DNA of 6,150 nt from Acidobacteriota bacterium (GTDB taxonomy: Bacteria; Acidobacteriota; Terriglobia; Terriglobales; Acidobacteriaceae): positions 1 through 6,150 of the forward strand of contig QIAR01000329.1 in NCBI GenBank assembly GCA_003225595.1, in the 5' to 3' direction. Every line of letters starts with the position of its first letter. The first letter of the stretch is position 1. Below the pieces are notes generated by a model. The model was not told the origin of the DNA. It worked only from the letters and a program-made list of their open reading frames with translations, and did no database searches. Shown in pieces: positions 1-6,150 of this stretch. A program made the position numbers and the translations under genes.

Positions 1-8
1 TTTTCACT

Positions 9-15
9 GAGGAAG
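9..15 (+). promoter_or_regulatory. ribosome binding site of leuD
   Basis: GAGGAAG lies five bases before the ATG at 21, a good purine-rich Shine-Dalgarno match. It supports MKPF as the true N-terminus even though the leuD frame stays open to the left edge of the window (codons for FTEEDA precede the ATG). A TGA at 22-24 overlaps the start as ATGA and could be the end of an upstream gene in another frame, and a second TGA sits at 8-10. The window has too little upstream sequence to tell which, if either, ends leuC. Confidence 0.6.
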
Positions 16-20
16 ATGCG

Positions 21-641
21 ATGAAACCGTTTCGAGTGCACAAAGGTCGCGTAGCACCCTTGGACAGGCAGAACGTTGATACTGATCAGATCATTCCCAA
101 GCAGTTTCTGAAGCGGATTGAACGGACAGGCTTCGGAGAATTCCTGTTTCACGACTGGCGGCACACACATGACGGCAAGAAGGACCCCTCATTCGTGCTG
201 CACCACCCCCGCTACAAAGAGGTCAGCATTCTGGTTGCGGGCAAGAATTTTGGCTGTGGCTCCTCGCGCGAGCACGCGGTCTGGGCCTTGGCGGACTTTG
301 GCTTTCGTGCAGTGATCGCGCCATCATTCGCAGACATCTTCGCTAGCAATAGTGTGAAGAATGGGTTTCTCGCCGTAGTTCTCAGCGAGGCGGAAGTTGC
401 CGAGATCATGCGTCGGGCAAACGAAAAGCAGGATTACCACATTACGATTGACCTGGAGCACTGCAAGATCCACGACGACCATGGGTTCACGGCCGTTTTC
501 CAGATCGATGAGTTCAGTCGAAAATGCTTGTTGGAAGGGCTGGACGAAATTGGGCTCACCCTTCAGCATGAGACGGAGATCGCCGCTTACGAAAGGAGCC
601 ACCCCGTCTCGCTGAACATGCAGCACCTGTCGGTGTCCTAA
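21..641 (+). CDS. leuD: 3-isopropylmalate dehydratase small subunit (LeuD)
   Basis: This is the small subunit of isopropylmalate isomerase. With the iron-sulfur subunit LeuC it converts 2-isopropylmalate to 3-isopropylmalate in cytoplasmic leucine biosynthesis. The 206-residue length is normal for the bacterial class resembling E. coli LeuD. Recognisable blocks are PLDRQNVDTDQIIPKQFL (13-30), RTGFGEFLFHDWR (35-47), the substrate-recognition block NFGCGSSREHA (76-86), APSFADIF (100-107) and the C-terminal GLTLQHETEIAAYE (178-191). The swivelling aconitase-type small domain therefore looks intact, with no frameshift. The start is set by the GAGGAAG site. LeuC should be encoded just upstream, outside the window. 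The next gene begins 152 bases later and belongs to another pathway, so leuD is probably the last gene of its unit. Homoaconitase or citraconate/methylmalate isomerase small subunits are related alternatives, but the sequence reads as close to E. coli LeuD throughout. Confidence 0.96.
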   Translation: MKPFRVHKGRVAPLDRQNVDTDQIIPKQFLKRIERTGFGEFLFHDWRHTHDGKKDPSFVLHHPRYKEVSILVAGKNFGCGSSREHAVWALADFGFRAVIAPSFADIFASNSVKNGFLAVVLSEAEVAEIMRRANEKQDYHITIDLEHCKIHDDHGFTAVFQIDEFSRKCLLEGLDEIGLTLQHETEIAAYERSHPVSLNMQHLSVS

Positions 642-793
642 TCCTGAAACTTTACGTTAGCATCTCGCAACCTTGCCCCAAGCGTATACCGCCAATTGAC
701 CTGGGAGCGCCCACGTCTCATCCCATCTTCTACTTCAGCCTTAGTCTTTGCTAGAGACCAGATTGTCCGGTTTGAGTTTAACGGAGGGGTTTT
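642..793. other. intergenic gap leuD / amidohydrolase
   Basis: No coding frame is convincing here. A TTGACC at 696-701 resembles a -35 box, but nothing like TATAAT stands 16-18 bases downstream. A pyrimidine-rich run covers about 713-750. A weak imperfect inverted repeat (ACCAGA/TCCGGT, one mismatch, 757-771) lies just before the ribosome binding site. I see no intrinsic terminator for leuD: no GC-rich stem followed by a T run. The 152-base length suggests the amidohydrolase has its own promoter, but I cannot place it. Confidence 0.5.
783..789 (+). promoter_or_regulatory. ribosome binding site of the amidohydrolase
   Basis: GGAGGGG contains a full GGAGG core and ends four bases before the ATG at 794. 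It fixes that ATG as the start, which in turn places a clear signal peptide at the N-terminus. Confidence 0.75.
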
Positions 794-2512
794 ATGGAGA
801 AGCTACTGGCCAGGTGCAGCATCAGGACTGCAGTTTGCTCCGTTCTCTTGATCGTTCTCATTCCGTTAGGTGGCTCGGTCCGTCTCTCCAGGCCATCTTC
901 TGCGGCGGATCTGCTCTTGCTCAATGCGCACGTGCTCACCATGGATCAGACAAGACCCGCAGCACAAGCCATAGCGATTCAGGGTGACCGTATCGCGTGG
1001 GCGGGAGCTAGTGAAGAAGCGCAGAGACTCTTCCCTGGAAGTGCTCGCACCATTGATCTGCACGGCGCAACTGTCTTGCCGGGAATTATTGATGCTCACA
1101 CTCATCTGATCGAGCTCGGCAAAAGTTTGCTGAGGCTGAATCTGAAGGATATAGCCAGTGAAAAAGAAGCCCTTGAGCGGGTGAAACAGAAGATAGCATC
1201 CACTGCGCCGAACGAGTGGATTTTGGGCTGGGGCTGGGACGAAGGCAGATGGGCTTCACATTATCCCAACAATCAAAGCTTGAGCGATATCTCGCCGAGT
1301 AACCCTGTGTACTTGGTCGGCCTTCACGGTTTTGCCGCTTGGGCCAACAAGAAGGCCCTCCAACTGGCGGGCATCACCAAAGATACAAAGGACCCTGAGA
1401 ACGGAAAGGTCCTCCGCGATGAGAGAACGGGCGAGCCCACGGGCGTGCTACTCAATCGTGCTCAAGAATTAGTCGAGAAGCGCATTCCGCCGATGACGCT
1501 CGATCAAGTTAAGAAAGCGATCGAGCTTGCGGCGCGTGAGTGCATTCGTAATGGCCTGACATCAGTACACGAAGCCAAGGTCTCGGCCATCATGATCCAG
1601 GCATTTCGCGAGCTGATCCAGGAGGGCCGTTTGCCGCCGCGCATTTACGCCATGCTGGATGGAGCCGATCAAGCCCTCGTAACGCAATGGCTGGAGCGAG
1701 GACCTGAAATAGATCCGCACCATCAGCTGACCATCCGTTCGTTCAAGCTCTTTGCCGATGGAGCACTGGGTTCGCGAGGCGCAGCGTTGCTTCAGCCCTA
1801 TAGCGACGACCCGCAAACAAGAGGGATGATCACTACTCCCGAATCTGAAGTCTACGGCCTGACTCGTCGCTCACTCGAACGCGGATTTCAAGTTTGTACT
1901 CATGCCATCGGTGATCGAGCCAACCGCATGGTGCTGGATGCCTATGCACGCGCCCTCGAAGAGGTGCACCAAACCCGCGACCCAAGGTTGCGAATCGAAC
2001 ACGCTCAAGTCTTGGCGCCAGACGATATCCCGCGCTTCGCGAAGCTTGGTGTCATTCCCTCGATGCAGCCTACCCATTGCACATCCGATATGGCGTGGGC
2101 AGAAAAGCGCGTCGGGCCTCAGCGAATTCGGGGCGCGTATGCATGGCGATCGCTACTTAAAACCGGCATTCACTTGCCCCTGAGCTCAGACTTTCCAGGT
2201 GAGACCCTGAACCCGTTCTATGGAATTTATGCTGCGATTACTCGGCAGGACCCGCAGGGGAATCCTCAGGGCGGCTGGTTTCCCGAACAACGCCTGACGC
2301 TTGAAGAGGCCCTGCGAGGCTACACCGTCGAGGCCGCATATGCAGAGTTTGAAGAGGGGGCAAAGGGCTCTATTGAAAATGGCAAGCTCGCCGATTTGGT
2401 CATCATCTCAAAAGACATAACGAAACTACCGCCCAAAGAGATCTTGTCCATCCATGTCCTGAAGACCTTTGTTGGTGGAAAGCTGGTTTACGATGCTGAC
2501 GTCGACAAATGA
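794..2512 (+). CDS. exported metal-dependent amidohydrolase, YtcJ/AepA type
   Basis: This 572-residue protein belongs to the amidohydrolase superfamily (Amidohydro_3, COG1574, B. subtilis YtcJ-like; often labelled exoenzyme regulatory protein AepA). These TIM-barrel hydrolases cut amide or related bonds; the substrate cannot be read from sequence. Residues 1-38 look like a signal peptide: basic start MEKLLARCSIR, hydrophobic core at about 12-27, and possible cleavage near SSAA (36-39). There is no lipobox, so a soluble periplasmic enzyme is likely. The N-terminal beta-sandwich strand (LLLLNAHVLTMD, 40-51) leads to the metal motif HTH (102-104). Next come GWGWDEGRW (145-153), H178 in LHGFAAWANKKAL, K318 in FKLFADGALGSRGA, H370 in THAIGDRAN, H403 in RIEHAQ and D466 in SSDFP. 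The family block NPFYGIYAAITRQDP (473-487) and the closing GSIENGKLADLVII (525-538) follow. All expected metal and catalytic positions are present, so it should be active. It is transcribed alone and converges with the receptor gene. Confidence 0.9.
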   Translation: MEKLLARCSIRTAVCSVLLIVLIPLGGSVRLSRPSSAADLLLLNAHVLTMDQTRPAAQAIAIQGDRIAWAGASEEAQRLFPGSARTIDLHGATVLPGIIDAHTHLIELGKSLLRLNLKDIASEKEALERVKQKIASTAPNEWILGWGWDEGRWASHYPNNQSLSDISPSNPVYLVGLHGFAAWANKKALQLAGITKDTKDPENGKVLRDERTGEPTGVLLNRAQELVEKRIPPMTLDQVKKAIELAARECIRNGLTSVHEAKVSAIMIQAFRELIQEGRLPPRIYAMLDGADQALVTQWLERGPEIDPHHQLTIRSFKLFADGALGSRGAALLQPYSDDPQTRGMITTPESEVYGLTRRSLERGFQVCTHAIGDRANRMVLDAYARALEEVHQTRDPRLRIEHAQVLAPDDIPRFAKLGVIPSMQPTHCTSDMAWAEKRVGPQRIRGAYAWRSLLKTGIHLPLSSDFPGETLNPFYGIYAAITRQDPQGNPQGGWFPEQRLTLEEALRGYTVEAAYAEFEEGAKGSIENGKLADLVIISKDITKLPPKEILSIHVLKTFVGGKLVYDADVDK

Positions 2513-2556
2513 TGACAGTCGGATTGGACAAGGCGCGCAAACGAGCGGTTCCAGGC

Positions 2557-2590
2557 AAAAATTAGGCGGATGCGCCCAGGCGCATCCGCC
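2557..2590 (-). terminator. intrinsic terminator of the receptor gene
   Basis: GGCGGATGCGCC (2565-2576) and GGCGCATCCGCC (2579-2590) form a perfect 12-bp GC-rich inverted repeat around CA; in practice an 11-bp stem with a four-base loop. On the minus strand the stem is followed at once by TAATTTTT (2564-2557), a usable U-tract. The hairpin begins 19 bases after the receptor's TAG stop. On the plus strand the stem is followed by AAAAGAG, so it lacks a U-tract for the converging amidohydrolase transcript and would be a poor intrinsic terminator in that direction. Confidence 0.88.
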
Positions 2591-2609
2591 AAAAGAGAAG
2601 CTGCAATCG

Positions 2610-5600
2610 CTAGAAGATGATCTTCACTGCGAGTTGCATGTTGAATTGCTCGCCAGGGCCAAGCCCGGGAGCGCCGTTGAAGTCGCCGATGGTGTCACTC
2701 ACCAGACCGAATCCGGCGCTCGTGTTGCAGGGGGAACCCGGCGTTGTTGTCCCGCAGCTACTGCCCACAGACCCTGGTCCAGAAGCAAGATTGATCCGAT
2801 TGAAGAGGTTAAACATATCGGCCTGCAACCGGATCCTGACCCGCTCGGTAATCGGCAAGGTCTTGAAGACGGACAGGTCCACGTCTCCAAAGTTCGGGGC
2901 GTAGAACCTGTTGCGAGCGAGGTTGCCAATGCCGGACGCCGGCAGCGCAAATGCAGCCGGGTTCCACCATTGCGTCCCTCCGTTCGCCGCTGAGAACGAA
3001 TGGGAGACCCCGGAGAACGGGTCACCAATCACGTCCAGACCCAAGCGTACTTCGTCGGACGGCTGCCCCTTGTGCCAATTCATCACACTGCTCACTTGCC
3101 AGTCGTTGACAAGCCACTTTGACCATCCATTAGCCCACGATGCCTTAGGCACATCATACGTAAGGCTCACCGTAAAGAGGTGCCGCGTGTCGTAATCACT
3201 ATTCCCGTAGTCTAACTTGCGGTTGAAAGCATCATCCGCGATTACAGCCCGGTATTCACTGATTTCATCCAGGGCATGCGCCCAGGTATAGGCAAATTGC
3301 GATGTCAATCCGTGCCACGACCTAATCCTGAAGGTGCTCTGCAGGGCGTTGTAGTTGGAAGTGCCGATGCTGTTGAGCTGGAGGATGGAGCCGAAGTTTG
3401 GAAAGCAACAGCTGTTCTGGTTGATGTTTGTCACAATATTGAGCTTGCGTCCTTCGCTGCCCACATATCCGATCTGCCAAACGGCTTTGCTCCCGAATTG
3501 TTTTTCGACCTGCAGGTTGTAGTTATAGAAGTAGGGTGTGCGGAAGTTTTGGTTCACAGAAAAGACATTGAATCCCGGCGTAGTTGTGCAAAGAGGATCG
3601 GCGCAGGTCACAACTCCAGGAAAGATCGAGGCGCCGCCCGCCTGTACCGCCTGCCAGTTGTATGAAGTCTGGCCAAGGATGTTAGTGCTGTAAGTAGAAA
3701 CGGCGGCTGGACCTACCGGGTTGCCCTCTAGGCCCTGCGCTGCCGCGATGGGCGGTCGAAAGTCCAGGAACGGGTTCATGTTGATTTGGTCAAAGAAAAC
3801 GCCGATTCCGCCGCGCACGACGATATCGCCACCCTCCCTCGGCTGGTAGGCGAAGCCGAATCTAGGCGCGAAGTTGTTTCGGTCCGGCGGGAAAATGGAA
3901 TCTATGCCAACTCCCTGAATGAGGAGGCCCTTATCTGGGGTAAAGACGGCCAGATCCTTCCGGTCACTATGGAGTGGCCCAAAGTATTCGTAGCGCAGAC
4001 CGAAATTAACATTAAGTTTGCGGGTGAGTTGCCAGGCATCTTGCAAATACAGATTGAAGGCGTTCACCCTGACAAAGCGTTCCGGATTTCCAACCGCGAT
4101 CGTGGAGGATGACACATCGCCGGCGAGGAAGTCGGCCAGAGCTTTTGTGGTGGGATCCACGGTCAAGTCGTTTGCCCAGGGGCCTTGAGACCCGTCGAAG
4201 GTGAACTTGCCGGTCCCACGGCGGTGATAGAACTCATTCACACGCGCCTGCCGGAACTCACCTCCGAAACGGAATTGATGTGCCCCCACATTGTAGGAAA
4301 CGATGTCCGTCAGGTGGCCGGTGATGTCATTACGGCCTTCGGGGGGCGTGAGACCGATCTGCTCAAATCCCGCTCCGCTGACCCCAGCTGGGGGGGATAT
4401 TACGATGTTGGGCGCCCCCAGAATGGGCTTTCCGTTGATAGTTGCATCCGGGCTGAGGAACAAGCCCATGGCCTTGGTGTCAAAGCTGTTGTTGAAGTCG
4501 TGGAAGACCTGGTTGAAGTAGTTGACGCCTACGAGTACCTGATTAGTCAAGCGCGGTGTGAAAACGGAGTTCAACACCACCGAGTAGTTGTATACGTGGA
4601 GTGGGGCGACTTCAAAATAATCGTGCAGATTCGAGCTGGCTGTTCCCAGCGCCGGGCTGCCACCGAGCGGTGCAATCTGGTTGCCCTGTCCCCCGAACCA
4701 ACGGCCCGAGAGACGGTGCTTCTCTGAGAAATTGTGGTCCAGCTTTATCACGCCATTGTAACTGTAGCCCGTGGATGCAATAGGACTAAAGAAGTTGTGG
4801 GGTGTTCCAGGAAGCGGGCCGATGAGACTCCTCGGCCAGAAGCCATTCGGTCCAATCAGGTTTGCAGAAAGTGAACTCTCAGCAACACCGTGGGCGCTAA
4901 GTACAGCAAGCGCGTTGTTGATCCAGGCGTCCGAAGGTTCGGTGGCCAAGCCTGAAAGGCCAATGATGTAGTTCTGTTTTTCAAAAGAAAGGAAATAGAA
5001 AGTCTTGTCCTTGAGGATGGGCCCGCCGACGCTGCCTCCCCAGTTCTGGTTGCGCAGCCTGGGGGAATGCGGGTTGTCCGCTGTGGGCACGAAAAAGGGC
5101 GAGGCCGCCGCGTAGAATTCATTCCGGTTGAAGTAGTACGCCGAGCCGTGCAGTGCGTTGCTGCCGGACTTGGTGACCAGGTTTACGGTACCACCTGCGT
5201 TGCGTCCCGCCTCTGGGCCGTTCTGTGTTTGCGCCGAGAATTCGTCAATCGAGTCAATCGGCAGGATAATACCGGCAATGCCCGAGACTCCACCCTGGTT
5301 AACCGCGGGGATGTTGTGCCAGAAGTCGTTATTGTCCACGCCATCAATCTGCCAGTTCATCTGATTGGGGCGGGTTCCATTGAGCGAACCGAAGCCACCC
5401 ACGTTATAGCCGCCGAAGCCCGGTTCAATGGAGATCAACTGGGTGTAGTCGCGTCCGTTTAGCGGAACGTTCTGGACGACATCGGAAGGAAGGGTCATGG
5501 TCTGTGTTTGGGTCGCGGTGTCGACGGCGACGGCAGCGGCGGAGACTTCAATCGCGGTTGCTTGCTGCCCCAGTTTGAGTTTGACGGGCAGGGTATAAAT

Positions 5601-5894
5601 AGCGCCCGCTGTTACCGGTATGTGATCGACTGTGATCGCCGAAAATCCGCTGGCGGAAACGCTAATTTTGTAGTCGCCGAGCGGCAGATCCTGGAACGCG
5701 AACTGACCCTCGGTCGTGCTGACCGTGCTGCGTGTGGTACCGGTGGCATTGTCCGTAGCTTTTACGCTGGCACCGGGGACTACCGCCCCCGATGGGTCCA
5801 TGACGGTACCGTTGATTGCGCCCCGGAATGTCTGTGCATACCCGGCAACCGCAAGCAGTGCGAGTAAGACAAAGAATTCTGATAAGCGTCGCAT
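2610..5894 (-). CDS. TonB-dependent-receptor-like outer-membrane protein with carboxypeptidase-regulatory-like domain
   Basis: This 1094-residue outer-membrane protein is of the Oar/TonB-dependent-receptor type common in Acidobacteriota. Residues 1-20 are a signal peptide (MRRLSEFF, then VLLALLAVAG, cleavage near YAQ). Residues 22-110 form a carboxypeptidase-regulatory-like beta-sandwich (GTVMDPSGAVVPGASVKATD, GQFAFQDLPLGDYKISVSASGF). A plug-like region covers about 130-245, with NVPLNGRDYTQL (142-153), NQMNWQIDGVDNND (177-190), DSIDEFSAQTQNGPEAGRNAGG and VNLVTKSGSN. The rest is a long barrel with alternating aromatic strands, including GGSVGGPILKDKTFYFLSFE (286-305), LQDAWQLTRKLNVNFGLRYEY (617-637) and FNLFNRINL (1028-1036). 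It ends in Phe (KIIF), the usual barrel assembly signal. No clear TonB box is visible. Transport of a polymer breakdown product or chelate is likely for the family; the ligand is unknown. The start at 5894 rests on GGAGGTG; a longer frame from 5936 has no such site. All six cysteines lie after residue 760. The gene stands alone, with its own promoter and terminator. Confidence 0.9.
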   Translation of the reverse strand: MRRLSEFFVLLALLAVAGYAQTFRGAINGTVMDPSGAVVPGASVKATDNATGTTRSTVSTTEGQFAFQDLPLGDYKISVSASGFSAITVDHIPVTAGAIYTLPVKLKLGQQATAIEVSAAAVAVDTATQTQTMTLPSDVVQNVPLNGRDYTQLISIEPGFGGYNVGGFGSLNGTRPNQMNWQIDGVDNNDFWHNIPAVNQGGVSGIAGIILPIDSIDEFSAQTQNGPEAGRNAGGTVNLVTKSGSNALHGSAYYFNRNEFYAAASPFFVPTADNPHSPRLRNQNWGGSVGGPILKDKTFYFLSFEKQNYIIGLSGLATEPSDAWINNALAVLSAHGVAESSLSANLIGPNGFWPRSLIGPLPGTPHNFFSPIASTGYSYNGVIKLDHNFSEKHRLSGRWFGGQGNQIAPLGGSPALGTASSNLHDYFEVAPLHVYNYSVVLNSVFTPRLTNQVLVGVNYFNQVFHDFNNSFDTKAMGLFLSPDATINGKPILGAPNIVISPPAGVSGAGFEQIGLTPPEGRNDITGHLTDIVSYNVGAHQFRFGGEFRQARVNEFYHRRGTGKFTFDGSQGPWANDLTVDPTTKALADFLAGDVSSSTIAVGNPERFVRVNAFNLYLQDAWQLTRKLNVNFGLRYEYFGPLHSDRKDLAVFTPDKGLLIQGVGIDSIFPPDRNNFAPRFGFAYQPREGGDIVVRGGIGVFFDQINMNPFLDFRPPIAAAQGLEGNPVGPAAVSTYSTNILGQTSYNWQAVQAGGASIFPGVVTCADPLCTTTPGFNVFSVNQNFRTPYFYNYNLQVEKQFGSKAVWQIGYVGSEGRKLNIVTNINQNSCCFPNFGSILQLNSIGTSNYNALQSTFRIRSWHGLTSQFAYTWAHALDEISEYRAVIADDAFNRKLDYGNSDYDTRHLFTVSLTYDVPKASWANGWSKWLVNDWQVSSVMNWHKGQPSDEVRLGLDVIGDPFSGVSHSFSAANGGTQWWNPAAFALPASGIGNLARNRFYAPNFGDVDLSVFKTLPITERVRIRLQADMFNLFNRINLASGPGSVGSSCGTTTPGSPCNTSAGFGLVSDTIGDFNGAPGLGPGEQFNMQLAVKIIF

Positions 5895-5898
5895 TCCA

Positions 5899-5905
5899 CA
5901 CCTCC
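5899..5905 (-). promoter_or_regulatory. ribosome binding site that sets the receptor start
   Basis: Read on the minus strand, GGAGGTG ends four bases before the ATG whose A is at 5894. It is nearly complementary to the 16S rRNA tail. An in-frame ATG 42 bases upstream (5936) is preceded by CTACCTGAATTCAA, which has no Shine-Dalgarno core, and it would add MTRLQHKNETRRCG ahead of an already complete signal peptide. The inner start is therefore preferred. Confidence 0.85.
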
Positions 5906-5972
5906 GAGTTTCATTCTTATGTTGAAGACGGGTCACTTGAATTCAGGTAGGGTTCATTTCTGTATCGAATTA

Positions 5973-6000
5973 ATTATAGTTGGCATGTTGCCAGCCAAAC
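5973..6000 (-). promoter_or_regulatory. candidate sigma-70-type promoter of the receptor gene
   Basis: On the minus strand a perfect TATAAT lies at 5978-5973, predicting transcription start near 5966 and a leader of about 70 bases. The -35 side is weak: GTTTGG at a 16-base spacing (6000-5995) or TTGGCT at 14 bases (5998-5993). A strong -10 with a poor -35 fits either an activator-dependent promoter or a lineage with looser -35 consensus; the sequence alone does not decide. Confidence 0.55.
5981..5993. repeat. short palindrome in the promoter spacer, possible operator
   Basis: TGGCA-TGT-TGCCA is a perfect 5-bp inverted repeat with a three-base centre. It begins three bases upstream of the TATAAT and fills most of the -10/-35 spacer. 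A dimeric repressor bound here would block polymerase. The short arms could arise by chance, so the operator role is inference. Confidence 0.3.
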
Positions 6001-6003
6001 TGG

Positions 6004-6022
6004 ATGTTAGGTCGCATGTTAG
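6004..6022. repeat. 7-bp direct repeats upstream of the receptor promoter
   Basis: ATGTTAG occurs at 6004-6010 and 6016-6022, a 12-base period. The longer word GCATGTT is shared between 5983-5989 (inside the palindrome) and 6014-6020. The repeats sit about 40-55 bases upstream of the predicted transcription start, where activators often bind. Function is inferred from position only. Confidence 0.3.
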
Positions 6023-6150
6023 CGTTTTCAGCTACTTACGAAAATCTGCACAAAATGAAATACGTAACCTAGAAGCTCTGTGCCCAATACCTATGAGAAT
6101 TTGTAACTTATCGGTCCGGACTCACCCAACCCAAAGGCCTGCGCACCCAT
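6023..6150. other. AT-rich upstream region ending in a GC-richer edge
   Basis: About 6023-6110 is AT-rich and shows no coding frame or ribosome binding site; a TACGTA palindrome at 6061-6066 is unremarkable. From about 6112 the composition becomes GC-richer. On the minus strand two frames run in from the right edge, stopping at TAG (6093-6091) and TAA (6110-6108), so the tail of a neighbouring minus-strand gene is possible. Fewer than 20 codons are visible and I recognise no product. Confidence 0.3.

Noticed and set aside
696..724. TTGACC as a -35 box for the amidohydrolase
   Set aside because: The hexamer is good, but the bases 16-18 further on (around CATCCC) are not a -10 box, so no promoter is called.
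757..771. ACCAGA/TCCGGT inverted repeat before the amidohydrolase ribosome binding site
   Set aside because: One mismatch in six and a three-base loop make a weak stem; it does not reach the ribosome binding site and could easily be chance.
748..987. 79-codon frame overlapping the amidohydrolase start
   Set aside because: It covers the strong GGAGG site and the signal-peptide codons of the real gene and has no ribosome binding site of its own.
2565..2590. Perfect 12-bp inverted repeat as a mobile-element end or REP-type repeat
   Set aside because: No second copy, transposase or target duplication is in the window, and position plus U-tract fit a terminator fully.
2469..2993. 174-codon plus-strand frame crossing the amidohydrolase end, the terminator and the receptor 3' end
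   Set aside because: It starts inside the amidohydrolase in another frame, runs through a terminator hairpin, and its low-complexity Arg/Gly/Pro-rich product resembles no protein family I know.
4185..4727. 180-codon plus-strand open frame inside the receptor gene
   Set aside because: It lies wholly antisense to a well-supported barrel protein, has no ribosome binding site or recognisable domain, and reads as the complement of conserved receptor codons. Open antisense frames are expected in a GC-rich gene.
5067..5462. 131-codon plus-strand frame opposite the plug domain
   Set aside because: It is antisense to the conserved plug region; no start signal and no domain.
2610..5894. A frameshift or fusion in the long receptor gene
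   Set aside because: The frame is continuous from signal peptide to terminal Phe and the domain order and ~1100-residue length match the acidobacterial type.

Overview
The window looks like chromosomal DNA from an acidobacterium, probably a soil member of Acidobacteriota (Koribacter/Solibacter-like). The best evidence is the large minus-strand gene. It encodes a signal peptide, a carboxypeptidase-regulatory-like domain, a plug with the phrase NVPLNGRDYTQL, and a long beta-barrel ending in Phe. This architecture is greatly expanded in that phylum. The taxon is an inference from protein style only, because no marker gene is present.

Layout: (1) Positions 21-641 (+) hold a complete leuD, the small subunit of isopropylmalate isomerase (leucine biosynthesis); its usual partner leuC would lie to the left, outside the window. 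(2) Positions 642-793 are a non-coding gap with no convincing promoter or terminator. (3) Positions 794-2512 (+) hold a complete exported metal-dependent amidohydrolase of the YtcJ/AepA type (COG1574, Amidohydro_3). (4) Positions 2513-2609 separate two converging genes and carry a 12-bp perfect hairpin whose U-tract lies only on the minus-strand side, so it is a terminator for the receptor gene. (5) Positions 2610-5894 (-) hold a 1094-residue TonB-dependent-receptor-like outer-membrane protein; the best start is 14 codons inside the longest open frame, where a strong GGAGGTG ribosome binding site sits. (6) Positions 5895-6150 are the receptor's leader and upstream region, with a perfect TATAAT on the minus strand, a small palindrome in the promoter spacer and 7-bp direct repeats upstream. 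The last ~50 bases may be the edge of another gene.

How the genes relate: leuD is housekeeping metabolism and probably has no functional link to the rest. The exported amidohydrolase and the outer-membrane receptor could form a scavenging pair (import of a substrate, then hydrolysis of an amide or ester in the periplasm), but they converge and are transcribed separately, so this is only a guess from proximity. I saw no RNA gene, CRISPR array, insertion sequence, broken gene or novel multi-gene system. The points worth a second look are modest: the cysteine arrangement of the receptor, its promoter region, and the one-sided terminator between the convergent genes.
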